Assembly (NCBI RefSeq): GCF_036711975.1
Contig: NC_091975.1
Coordinates: 3,040,501-3,104,500 of the forward strand
Direction of reading: 5' to 3'
DNA from: Onthophagus taurus
Lineage: Eukaryota; Arthropoda; Insecta; Coleoptera; Scarabaeidae
DNA length: 64,000 nucleotides
The notes under the pieces were generated by a model. That model was not told where the DNA came from. It saw nothing but the letters and a program-made list of their open reading frames with translations, and did no database searches. Shown here piece by piece: positions 13,686 through 23,205 of the stretch (position 1 is its first letter; every line of letters begins with the position of its first letter). The translations under genes and the position numbers were made by a program.

Positions 13686-14535
13686 ATGATAACAAAAACC
13701 TCAACATTATTTACTCAAATAACAAGAATAGCAAAGAATTCGAAATCAACGCTTATTAATTCAACTCAAATTCGTGCAAACACCAACATAAAAATGGTAA
13801 AATATTTAACACAAACTGAAGCGACGAATATAGATATTGAACTTTTTAATGAATACAAATTCAGCGTTGATCAATTAATGGAATTGGCTGGTTTAAGTTG
13901 TGCGACGGCAATAGCAAAGGTTTATTCAACAAATCAATTTCAAAACTCACAAATTTTGGTGTGTTGTGGTCCTGGAAATAATGGTGGAGATGGTTTAGTT
14001 TGTGCGAGACATTTAAAATTGTTTGGATACAACACGGTTGTTTATTATCCAAAGCGAACTGATAAAGATTTATATAAAAATTTAACTCATCAATGCATTT
14101 CAATGAACATCCCAGTATTGGATGAATTACCAGATAAAACACAAATTAATTCTTACGGTTTATTAATTGATGCTTTATTTGGTTTTAGTTTTAAACCTCC
14201 GGTTAGACAGGAATTCGTTGAGGTGATTGAGTTGATGAAAAATGGGAATATTCCAATCGCAAGGTAAAAAAAATTTGGGTGAATATTATAAATTTTTCTT
14301 TTTCCATTTTAGCATTGATATTCCAAGTGGTTGGCATGTTGAAAACGGTGAACCTGAACAAGGAGGAATTAAACCGGAACTTTTAATTTCTTTAACAGCA
14401 CCAAAATTATGTGCAAAAAGTTTTAAAGGGAAACATTATTTAGGTGGAAGATTTGTTCCTTTTAAATTACAAGAAAAATATGGTTTGAATTTACCTGAAT
14501 ATCCAGGAACAGAATCTTGTGTTCTTTTAGGATAA
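13686..14535 (+). CDS. Naxe: NAD(P)H-hydrate epimerase (NAXE / AIBP, YjeF_N family)
   Basis: Two coding exons, 13686-14263 and 14313-14535, encode 266 residues. The enzyme epimerises R-NAD(P)HX to S-NAD(P)HX so that the partner dehydratase can repair damaged NAD(P)H. The YjeF N-terminal domain is seen from about residue 37 to the end, with the signature GPGNNGGDG near residue 97, then LIDALFGF, and SIDIPSGW across the exon junction. Length fits the family (about 230-290). The first 36 residues are rich in T, N, K and R and lack acidic residues, like a mitochondrial presequence. An in-frame ATG at 13794 ([10 protein letters not shown]) would give a cytosolic form, so dual localisation is an inference. 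The gene faces TRMT5 tail to tail, about 210 bp apart. Family assignment is firm. The upstream start is chosen as the first in-frame ATG. Confidence 0.93.
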
Positions 14536-14568
14536 TCTAACAAATATTTCATAAAAACAATATTATTT

Positions 14569-14707
14569 AAATTACTCAATTTATGTAAAAGTGAGGTTAA
14601 CTTCATTTGACAATTAAAACATGATTTAAACCTGAAGTTAGTTGCAAATATCTTTTATGTCATTTTGACATTTACTGTCAAAAATCAATATCAATTTATA
14701 AATATTT
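14569..14707. repeat. Partial copy of the TRMT5 5' end and promoter
   Basis: This 139-bp segment matches 16001-16145 in the same orientation with few substitutions and one short indel. The parent segment holds the first 13 codons of TRMT5 plus the divergent promoter. Here the minus strand still reads MKLTSLLHKLSNLN, against MKLTSLLDKLSNLT in the gene. It lies between the NAXE and TRMT5 stop codons, so TRMT5 is flanked by direct repeats. The best reading is a relic of a tandem duplication of the TRMT5 locus. Confidence 0.85.
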
Positions 14708-14745
14708 ACGAAAATTTATTATTAAATTGTTATAAAATTATTTTC

Positions 14746-16038
14746 TTAGTCCTCTTCTAAACTTCTTTTTTCTCCTTTTTTATAATTAACCAACAACTCT
14801 TCGTCTAATTTAAAACTAACCCTCATCATCTCTTTGAAAGAACTCACCGTTCTCACTCTAAACAAACTCAGTTTATCCCCAAGATCCACCCCTAAGTTTT
14901 TCTTTATCATCTCTTTGGTGATTTCTTCAAAATTTTCACCTTTAGCGAAGCAATAAACAAAAATAACAGGTGGATTAACCATTTCCTTAATCTCCCCATC
15001 ATTGTACATTCCTTTAAAATGATGTAAAAACTCTACAGCTAAAGCAGGTAAATTCATAACAATATAAACTTGCTTTTTGTTATTAATATGCTGTAATAAT
15101 TCTTTTTTAATAACATTTTCAATAAAATCGTGTCCATCGAGATTATAACTTTTTAAATTAACCTTATTTTTCTTAACATTATGGTTTAACCAAAAATAAG
15201 ACTCTGGGTTTAAATCGTTTGCATAAACTTCACATTTTTTCTTTGCACATGGAATTGAAAATGGACCAACACCGGCAAAAACATCAAAAAGAACATTTTC
15301 TTGTTGAATAATCTTAACGATTCTTTCATGTTCAGTACTTAGCCTTGAATTCCAATAAACGGTAGCAAAATCAAATTCAAATATACAATTATTTTCTTTT
15401 AAACTCGTTTTTGTTTCATTTTTTCCACAAAGTACTTCCATTGAAAAGTTCCGGTAAGTATTATCAATGTTGTTTATTTTATTAACAACTGTTTCGCAAC
15501 CACTTATTTTATCCAATAACACCTCTCCGATTAATTTCTTAAAAGGCAATAAGTGTTCTCTTAAATTTACGTGAATTATATGGCCAATTTGAGTGAAACT
15601 AGCCATACCTTCTTTATCTGAAGGTAAAACCGCCCTTAAAATATCCTCAGCGGTGAAATAATCGTATTTTAATTCAAAATCTTCCATTTTGAGGTTAGAT
15701 TCGTTGATTGAAAATTTTTTTAAATCGTTTTGTACTCTAAGCTCTATATCATCCCATCTTTTAATTCTTAAGGGATCTAAGAACAATATAGTACTACTTT
15801 CTTTGCTTTGTACGGCTTTAAAGTGTTGTAACTTTAACAAATAAGGCTTAAAATATATTAACACATCGGAAATTTTAACTCCTTCAATATAAACTTTCGG
15901 TATTTGTATTTTTCTTGTGAATTTCTCTCTATTTAACTCAATCATACCATATACATCGTAAGGTTTCAACATTTTAGTTTCATTTAAAATTAAACTTGTT
16001 AAATTACTCAATTTATCTAAAAGTGAGGTTAACTTCAT
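14746..16038 (-). CDS. Trmt5: tRNA (guanine37-N1)-methyltransferase TRMT5
   Basis: A single exon of 430 codons. Trm5 enzymes methylate N1 of G37 next to the anticodon, which prevents +1 frameshifting. Homologues act in cytosol and mitochondria. Visible motifs are the N-terminal Trm5 region (KIQIPKVYIEG), the substrate-side block GMASFTQIGHIIHVNLREH, the SAM-binding loop FDVFAGVGPFSIPCAKK, the acidic motif ANDLNPES, the family motif MNLPALAVEFL, and the C-terminal block RVRTVSSFKEMMRVSF. ATG at 16036-16038 is preferred as start. The frame continues nine codons upstream, but only from a TTG. The gene diverges from the zinc-finger gene across 146 bp and converges on NAXE. Length fits insect orthologues. 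Assignment is firm. Confidence 0.93.
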   Translation of the reverse strand: MKLTSLLDKLSNLTSLILNETKMLKPYDVYGMIELNREKFTRKIQIPKVYIEGVKISDVLIYFKPYLLKLQHFKAVQSKESSTILFLDPLRIKRWDDIELRVQNDLKKFSINESNLKMEDFELKYDYFTAEDILRAVLPSDKEGMASFTQIGHIIHVNLREHLLPFKKLIGEVLLDKISGCETVVNKINNIDNTYRNFSMEVLCGKNETKTSLKENNCIFEFDFATVYWNSRLSTEHERIVKIIQQENVLFDVFAGVGPFSIPCAKKKCEVYANDLNPESYFWLNHNVKKNKVNLKSYNLDGHDFIENVIKKELLQHINNKKQVYIVMNLPALAVEFLHHFKGMYNDGEIKEMVNPPVIFVYCFAKGENFEEITKEMIKKNLGVDLGDKLSLFRVRTVSSFKEMMRVSFKLDEELLVNYKKGEKRSLEED

Positions 16039-16145
16039 TTGACAATGAAAACATGATTGAATCAAGGTTCTGAAGTTAGTTGCAAATATCTTTTATGTCA
16101 TTTTGACGTTTACTGTCAAAAATCAACATCAATTTTTAAATATTT
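16001..16145. promoter_or_regulatory. Divergent TRMT5 / zinc-finger promoter, duplicated at 14569
   Basis: The two start codons (16038 minus, 16185 plus) are 146 bp apart, so this short segment must serve both genes or nearly so. Its sequence, plus the first TRMT5 codons, recurs at 14569-14707. It contains AAAAGTGAGGTTA, a motif seen at four places in the window, and the palindrome-like pair TTTGACA…TGTCAAA. No TATA box was recognised. Confidence 0.6.
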
Positions 16146-16184
16146 AAAAAGAAATCTCTTCGATTTTTTAATGAAACAACCAAA

Positions 16185-17669
16185 ATGACTTCAAATTTCC
16201 GTAATTTTTTGGAATACGACGTTTATTCAACTGATATATCCCAATTAAGCGATGTCAGTGGTTTGTGTAGGTTATGTTTGGATAAATGCGATGATAATGT
16301 ATCAATTTATGAAAGCATAAACGTTTTCGAGCAAGAAACAACTATTATATTCGACGAATTACAACAATATTCCAATACTGAGGTATTTATGTGAAATTTA
16401 TTTGTTTAAAAGTGATTTTAATTATCTATATTCTAGCTTACAAAAGACCCTCGATATCCATCATGTATTTGTTCAAATTGCTTAAATTTAGTAAAGGTTT
16501 CTTTAAAAATAAGGTTACAAATGAAGTTAACACAAAAAGAGTTAAATAAGTTCTTTAATCGATTACAAGAAAATGTTGATGCTAAAGAGGAAATAACTCA
16601 AATTAAATGTGAAGGTGAAAGTGATGATGCTGTAGATGATATAGAAGGAAATGAAGATGAAATAAATACAGATAATTTGAATAGTTATGATGGGTTTTTA
16701 AACAATTTAGGAACCGTTATATCAGCTAAATACGATGATTCTGATTCTGACACACAAATTCAAATAGAAGAACCTTCCATTGAAATAATAAAATTTATCA
16801 ACAATGATACATCCGAAACTAAATCAAAACCTTTATATAAGTCAAATAAAAATAAAGAAAATCCCAAAACAATAAAACGCAACAAAGATAAATCTCCACA
16901 GTTACTATGTCAAATATGTGGCTTTCTAGCCACAAAAAATCAACAATTAAGATATCACATACACTCGAAACATACTATAAATGAGCGCCGTCATGTTTGT
17001 AATATTTGTAATAAAGCTTTTGTTTGGAAACACACTCTCGAACAACATAAAGCTGTTCATAACAACGAAAGACGATTTCTATGCACAGTTTGTGGCAATA
17101 ATTTTAATTACCTAAGCGCGTTAATTTATCATATGCGTATGCATACTGGCGAAAAACGTTATCGATGTACTTATTGCCCAAAAGTTTTCAGTATGTCCTG
17201 GGGATTAACACGTCATTTACGCGTTCATACCGGCGCAAAACCATACAATTGCGAATTTTGTAATAAAGCGTTTGCTTCAACAACCGAAGTTAAAAGCCAT
17301 GAACGTGTTCATACCGGGGAGAAACCGTTTGAATGTCACGTTTGTCACAAAAAGTTTACGAAAAAAGAAAACATGAATGTACATTTTTTAACGCATAGCG
17401 GACAGTCTAAATGCAATATTTGTACCAAAGGGTTTATGAACCCTAAAATATTGAAGTTGCATCACAAGTTTGCGCATAATCAAAGTGTTAAAAAAGTTAA
17501 AAAGGCCAATAATGCAAAGGTAATTGAAAATGAAGAAATTATTGATAAAGAGTGTGTGGGAAGAGAAGGTGAAGAACTGATAAATGTGGTGGTGTATGAT
17601 GAGGGAAGGGATGAACAACTTGACATTGAAGGAAATCGTGAAGACTTAATAGATGAAGATTTGGGTTAA
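16185..17669 (+). CDS. ZAD-type C2H2 zinc-finger protein
   Basis: Two coding exons, 16185-16382 and 16437-17669, encode 476 residues. The N-terminus has a zinc-finger-associated domain (ZAD): C28-x2-C31 in GLCRLCLDKC, and the second pair C78-x2-C81 in CICSNC just after the exon junction. An acidic, low-complexity linker follows at about residues 115-220. Seven C2H2 fingers span about residues 224-403, with TGEKRY, TGAKPY and TGEKPF linkers between several of them. The C-terminus is acidic. ZAD proteins form an arthropod-expanded family of DNA-binding factors that dimerise through ZAD. Which member this is cannot be told by eye, so no symbol is given. It is presumably nuclear. A polyadenylation signal AATAAA lies at 17699. 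Confidence 0.9.
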
Positions 17670-18153
17670 TTTGTATTGAGATGTATTTTAAAAATTTAAA
17701 TAAATGTATTTAAAAATTGAATGTTGAAATCTTTGTTTTGGTAATTCCCAGGTTCCATGTTTATAAGTTCGATGGGTTTATCCATCAGAAAACTAAATTA
17801 TAATTAAAAAAAGTTCTTGTTAGATTGTTACCTGAATTAAACCAAATTAAACTGTCATTTATTTTCTTTGACACTTGATGTGACGTTTTCATAGACTTTT
17901 AAAACATCGAAAAGTTACATAAAAAAATAATTAATTATCAACGTATTTCATTAAAATATTTATTAATTATCCATTATTTCATTATTATTGAGTTTTCTAA
18001 CATGAAATAAAGCAAAATGTGAAAGTGTAACAAATTATTTTAATGATGAAATCAAAAAAAATTTTGACGTTTTGTACATGTACGAAAAATCATTGAACAA
18101 ACTAACCTATTTGTTGCGGATACAATTTTTTTATATTATTAAATAATAATAAT
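17670..18153. other. Intergenic: zinc-finger 3' end and SF3A3 upstream region
   Basis: Contains the AATAAA signal of the zinc-finger gene and the presumed SF3A3 promoter. Nothing else is recognised. The stretch is strongly AT-rich. Confidence 0.5.
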
Positions 18154-21100
18154 ATGGAAACTATCTTAGAACAACAACGCCGATATCATGAAGAACGAGA
18201 GCGACTCGTCGATACAATGGTGAAAGAAATGCTTCATAAAAAAACCAGCGTAAGTAAATAATTTATAGGTTATGTTTAAAAAATTTGGTTTTTATTAAAA
18301 GCAATCGATAAATATGGTCATTTCTAGTATAGAGAAGCGATTAATTCTGATCACCGCTTAAAATATCTCTTGGATAAGTATTTAACCAGCACGGAACGCC
18401 TCGTTGAGCTTTACGAGGATAAAGATGGACAACGGAAAGCCGAAGTTGCAGCTTTAACCGGACCGAATGAGTTTCAAGAATTTTATAATCGATTAAAACA
18501 GATTAAGGACTTTTATAGGAAACATCCGAATGAGGTGATTATAATAAATTCGTAAATTATAAAATTTTTGTTAACATTGATTTAAATTGATGCAGATTAG
18601 CGTCCCGATGTCTGTGGAGTTCGATGAATTAGCTAAAGCTAGGGAAAATCCTACTGAGGAAATGGCTAGTAAGTAAATACAGTGTACTCCGGATATAAAG
18701 AAACCCTTAAGGGACCTGAAAATCGGTTCGTTATAGGCAATAATTTAAAAAAATCATGAATTAAATTTATTTAAATTACAATTGACAATAATCCTTATTA
18801 AATTGAATGAAATTAAACAATTTGGGAAAAAATTCAGTAAAAACATACATTTATTTCAACAATAAGCACAAAGTAATGGTAACAAGTTATTTAAAAAACT
18901 CAGGAATTTTGGTTTGAATTTGAGGATTTGTTGCAATTATTTGAAATATTTTCCGGTAATGCTAGCGATTGTAAACACCGCCAAATTTCATACAATTTTT
19001 GTAATGCAGAACAATTCGACAACGTTTCAATTTCCTCTTCATCATCTCGTTCGCAAATCTCTCTATACAAAACTGTAGCGGCAGTTTTCATCACAATTTA
19101 CGTAGTTTTGCGTAAGATTCATTTCGGCGTTACCAATATAACTTTTAAAAATAAACTGTGTAAATGGCATGTCGTCTTCTTCATCAAACATTTCTGTTTC
19201 TTTATTGACATAGAATCCGGCTTTTTCGAATGAGAGAATGAATTATCCCATGGTCCATTGGCTGAAGTTATTTGGTGGCATAAAGATCAACTAGATGGAA
19301 TTTAAATTAAAGATGTTTGGGTGAGCAGGGCATTTATCAATCAACAAGGCTATTTAACGTATTGCTTGGTTAATTCCATATCACGATTTTTCAATTTGCC
19401 TATGACCACTATTTACGTTTCTCAGTGTTAGACATATTGGCGCAAATCAACACCGTGATTCTGTCGTTTGACAACTTTCCCCCCTTTGTACTTTTCTCTT
19501 TTAAAGTTTAAATTTTTATTAGGAGTAAGTTTATAAAATATATCTATCTCATCACCATAAAAAATGTCATTATCTTTAAACTTACTCCTAATTGTTGTTA
19601 CTGCTGCTGATTCCTCGACTATTGTGCCGCTATAAACGTTATTACGTGCTTTCCATCGTCATCTTTTTATGATTCCCTGGTAGGTAAGACAAATATCATG
19701 TTGATCGTAGGTATCTTGCTCAGTTCGTTATAACCGGAACCAATTCAATAATAATTAGTTTATTATAACCGAAAGTTCGTTACAACCTCATTTGTTATAA
19801 GCAAATTTATTAAAATGATGTTAAATAGAGTCATTTTCGGGACTATTACGTTCGTTCGTTATAACCGGGTGCGTTATAACCGACTTACACTGTATTTTGA
19901 ATTAATTTATTAATTTTTATATATAGATTTGGTTGAATTTTCCGATGAGGAAGGTTACGGAAAATACCTTGATTTACACGAATGTTACGAAAAGTACATT
20001 AATTTAAAAGGAATTGAGAAAGTTGATTACATAACTTATTTAGGAATGTTCGACCAACTTTACGATATCCCCAAAGAACGTAAAACTGGGGAATACAGAA
20101 AATATCTCATTATGTTAATTGAGTATTTATCATGGTTCGTTCAAAGAATCAAACCTTTACTTGACGTAGAAACAGTTACATTATCCGGAATTGATTCTGT
20201 TGAGCTAAATTGGGATTCGGGAACCGTTCCGGGTTGGCCTGTAAGTTACTTTTAACCCACATTTTAAGAAATGAATTTATTTTAAAATTTTTAGAAAGAA
20301 GCTGGTTCGGCGTTAACGAACGTCGGAGCTCATTTAGAACTTTCAGCCTTTTCAAGTTGGGAAGAATTAGCTTCTTTAGGTTTGGATCGTTTAAAATCGG
20401 CTTTAATGGCGTTGGGATTAAAATGCGGGGGGACTTTGGAAGAGCGCGCCCAAAGATTGTTTTCAACGAAAGGTTTGACCTCTTTAGATCCATCGCTTTT
20501 AGCGAAAAAAGCCGGGAAAGCGAGCAAAGATAAAGAAACGGCGAGACAACGTGAATTGGCATGTTTGGAATCGCAAATTTTTAAATTAGCGGAATTGGTT
20601 TCGTTACAAAGGGCGGCGACGAAAGAAAATGTTCAACGGAAACAGGCTCGCACTGATGGTGAACGCGATGATAGTGAGAATGAGGAAAGCGAAGAGGAGG
20701 AGATTGAAGATGATGCTGATGATGTTCCTTATAACCCCAAAAATTTACCACTTGGTTGGGATGGAAAGGTAAAATTTAATTGAAATAACCTAACTTTTAA
20801 AAAATTAAACTAATTTTTAGCCAATTCCTTATTGGTTGTATAAATTACACGGATTAAACATAAGTTATAACTGCGAAATTTGTGGGAATTACATTTATAA
20901 GGGTCCGAAAGCGTTTCAACGACATTTCGCCGAATGGAGACACGCGCATGGCATGAGATGTCTTGGAATACCAAATACCGCTCATTTCGCTAATGTTACT
21001 CAAATAGAGGACGCTTTAGCACGTAATTAGCTTTATTTTTTATTAATTAATTAATTTTTATTGAAATACTTGTTTTTGTGTAGTTTGGGAAAAATTGAAG

Positions 21101-21217
21101 GTGCAAAAACAAGGTGAGCGATGGCAACCAGAAACGGAGGAGGAATACGAAGATTCACAAGGAAATGTGGTGAATCGAAAAACGTATGAGGATCTTAAAC
21201 GACAAGGATTGCTCTAA
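18154..21217 (+). CDS. Sf3a3: Splicing factor 3A subunit 3 (SF3A3 / SF3a60, Prp9)
   Basis: Seven coding exons: 18154-18249, 18328-18534, 18596-18668, 19927-20240, 20295-20768, 20821-21022 and 21084-21217. They encode 499 residues, against about 500 in the family. SF3a60 is a core U2 snRNP subunit needed for pre-spliceosome assembly. Seen in order: the N-terminal helical start [18 protein letters not shown], the conserved block [19 protein letters not shown] and [27 protein letters not shown], a SAP-like helical domain ([20 protein letters not shown]), an acidic stretch, and the matrin-type zinc finger [19 protein letters not shown]…H. The C-terminus ends in [10 protein letters not shown]. Intron 3 is almost entirely a transposon (18680-19892), while the other introns are about 50-80 bp. 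Frames join exactly at every junction. Confidence 0.95.
18678..19894 (-). mobile_element. pogo/Tigger-like DNA transposon, decayed, in SF3A3 intron 3
   Basis: Terminal inverted repeats are CAGTGTACTCCGGATATAAA on the left and, in reverse complement, CAGTGTAAGTCGGTTATAAC on the right. Both are bordered by the target dinucleotide TA. The minus strand between about 18900 and 19240 keeps broken transposase C-terminal sequence ([13 protein letters not shown], resembling the NCFRKAGF motif of pogo/jerky transposases), with internal stops. The right third is rich in CGTTATAACC-type subterminal repeats. The element starts about 10 bp after the 5' splice site and accounts for all but about 43 bp of the intron. 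Confidence 0.8.
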
Positions 21218-21438
21218 ATTAAGGAATTTTGTGTGTTTAAATAATTACATTATTGATATCGAAAATTTAATTTTTTTCTTAACCTAAAAATAATGACAAT
21301 TTTTTAAACTTTATGTCGATACCAACCTAAGCCCTTTATAACTTCATTGGAGTTATACGTCATTGAGATGGGCGGAACTTATAGCGAATCCAAACATCTT
21401 CGTTGCTAACGATAAATCCCCATATGCAATTTTTCAAT

Positions 21439-21825
21439 TATACTCAGTTTTTAAACCAGGAGGAGTATTTTAAATTTGTCACCAGATTGACCTTGCACGT
21501 GATTGGTTGAATGCGAGGAAGGTTCACACACAGGCAATTTTGAATTTGAAGGTTAGGTAATTGATAATTCAACAGTTTCGTGTCATTATTGTATATTTTG
21601 TGTTCTTAAACCCTTTTTTATTATATTTTGAAATAAATACACTCATAACTTCAATGGTAATTTGTATGTATAGTGTTGACGATAACAAACGAAAATAAAT
21701 ACAATAATAAGTAAATAAATAAATAATAATTATTAATTTAAATTTACCGCCAAAATATCTAGTGATTTTTTCCAGTGTAAATCTGACTTTCGCGTTTACT
21801 CCTCCTGGTTTAAAAACAGAGTATA
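21439..21825. mobile_element. MITE with 29-bp terminal inverted repeats
   Basis: Both ends carry the same 29-bp inverted repeat (outer part TATACTCTGTTTTTAAACCA, inner part GGAGGAGTA), with one mismatch in the left copy. The 387-bp element has an AT-rich interior without a transposase. The flanking TA suggests Tc1/mariner-type targeting, as an inference. Confidence 0.75.
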
Positions 21826-22451
21826 ACATTGTATTTATTATTAATTTTGAATTAAAAAAATCAACAACAGCGAAAGAGCCACTTCGATGTAAGCTAGAAG
21901 TGAACTAGAACATAATAGAGCACTTGAGAGTTGAACTATCAAGTAACGGTAATATTGAAGAGGAAGCACCTATGCCAACAAGTCAGGAAAATCGCAGGCT
22001 GCTTACACGACACTTATTAAAGCTTATTAAAAAACAACTTTATACATTTTTTCGAATTACTCTGTTTTTCTTAAATAAATCGCCCCAATTCTTCAATATC
22101 CATAAAAGTTAAAAAAAAGTTAAAAAGTGAGGTTATATTACCTGTCAAAACTTTCCTAATTAATTTGGCCATTAAAAACACTTCATTGAATTTTAAATCA
22201 CTACAAATAACTACTTCGAGTATTTAAACAAACACTTTGATTGTTTTTCGATTCAATTAAACTTTTATCTTCGAAAAATTTTGAAAGAATCTTAAGATAT
22301 GAAGAAAATTGCAAAATGTCAAAAATACGATTAATGTGGTTAATGACCACTAGATGGCGTAAATATTTAAAAAAGAATTTAATTTTAAATTTAATTTCGA
22401 AATAAAAATCTGTAAATTATATCTTAATATTATTACTATTATACTAATTAC

Positions 22452-22524
22452 TATACTCTGTTTTTAAACCAGGAGGAGTATTTTAAATTTGTGTTTACTC
22501 CTCCTGGTTTAAAAACAGAGTATA
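22452..22524. repeat. Perfect palindrome made of two MITE termini
   Basis: Two perfect 29-bp arms of the same terminal repeat as the MITE at 21439 face each other across a 15-bp spacer (22481-22495). This is an element reduced to its two ends, or a copy without interior. As single-stranded DNA or RNA it would form a long stem-loop. Confidence 0.85.
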
Positions 22525-22615
22525 GTTCTAGTGCAAGTGTTAGTTCTAGTTTTAATTGTTAGTCAGCGCTAAGTTGTATATTTTTAAGTTTCGGGTTTAG
22601 CCCTGTGTCTTCAGA
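22525..22615. repeat. Dispersed CTAGTTCTAG-type repeat, copy A
   Basis: Contains TTAGTTCTAGTTTTAATTG and ends with GTCTTCAGACGC. The same elements recur at 31056-31165 and 49218-49366. The family is unknown to me. Confidence 0.5.
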
Positions 22616-22620
22616 CGCTG

Positions 22621-23055
22621 AATGTTAGGTAAGGTTAGTTTTGTTTACAAACATTAATTATACCATGAAGTTTTCTTTGGCAATTAGTAATGGCAATTAT
22701 AGCGTGAAGTTTTCTTTTGTAATGTCAATTATAGCGTGAAGGAATGTTCGGTAAGGTTAGTTTTGTTTACAAACATTAATTATACCATGAAGTTTTCTTT
22801 GGCCATTAGTAATGGCAATTATAGCGTGAAGTTTTCTTTTGTAATGTCAATTATAGCGTGAAGGAATGTTAGGTAAGGTTAGTTTTGTTTACAAACATTA
22901 ATTATACCATGAAGTTTTCTTTGGCAATTAGTAATGGCAATTATAGCGTGAAGTTTTCTTTTGTAATGTCAATTATAGCGTGAAGGAATGTTAGGTAAGG
23001 TTAGTTTTGTTTACAAACATTAATTATACCTTGAAGTTTTCTTTGGCAATTATTA
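22621..23055. repeat. 122-bp tandem repeat, about 3.5 copies
   Basis: Units start with AATGTT(A/C)GGTAAGGTTAG at 22621, 22743, 22865 and 22987, an exact spacing of 122 bp, and differ at only a few positions. Each unit holds two shorter internal repeats around ATTATAGCGTGAAG. The low divergence implies recent expansion. Confidence 0.9.
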
Positions 23056-23160
23056 TAGTGTTAAAATAAACTAATTGTAAGTGATGACATTTCAAATGAC
23101 ATTTTTTGGCGATTTATCGTATAGCAACTGTGGTTAGCAACGAAATTGTTTGGAGTATAA

Positions 23161-23187
23161 GCTCCGTCCATCTTCGATGGACGGAGC
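23161..23187. repeat. Perfect 12-bp stem hairpin
   Basis: GCTCCGTCCATC is followed by TTC and then by its exact reverse complement GATGGACGGAGC. It lies in the right arm of the composite element. In the left arm the corresponding place has a non-palindromic GTTCCGCCCATCTC. Confidence 0.8.
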
Positions 23188-23205
23188 AAATGAAGTTATG
23201 AAAGG

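Larger units (their letters stand above)
21332..23205. mobile_element. Composite foldback-like element with nested MITEs and tandem repeats
   Basis: The left end (about 21332-21418) and the right end (about 23100-23205) are homologous in inverted orientation. The reverse complement of the left reads GATTTATCGTTAGCAACGAA…ATGAAGTTATAAAGGGC, and the right reads GATTTATCGTATAGCAACTG…ATGAAGTTATGAAAGGC. Between them lie a MITE, a 73-bp palindrome, a dispersed-repeat copy and a 122-bp tandem repeat. No coding frame is present. It may be one foldback transposon with long terminal inverted repeats that took later insertions, or two inverted copies of one short repeat. Confidence 0.5.

Noticed and set aside
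16039-16065. Nine-codon upstream extension of TRMT5 from a TTG
   Set aside because: No ATG in frame there. The ATG at 16038 fits, and the duplicated copy keeps MKLTSLL from the same place.
20176-20562. 128-codon minus-strand and 107-codon plus-strand frames within SF3A3 exon 5
   Set aside because: The exon frame encodes conserved SF3A3 sequence on both sides of its splice sites. These are shadows.
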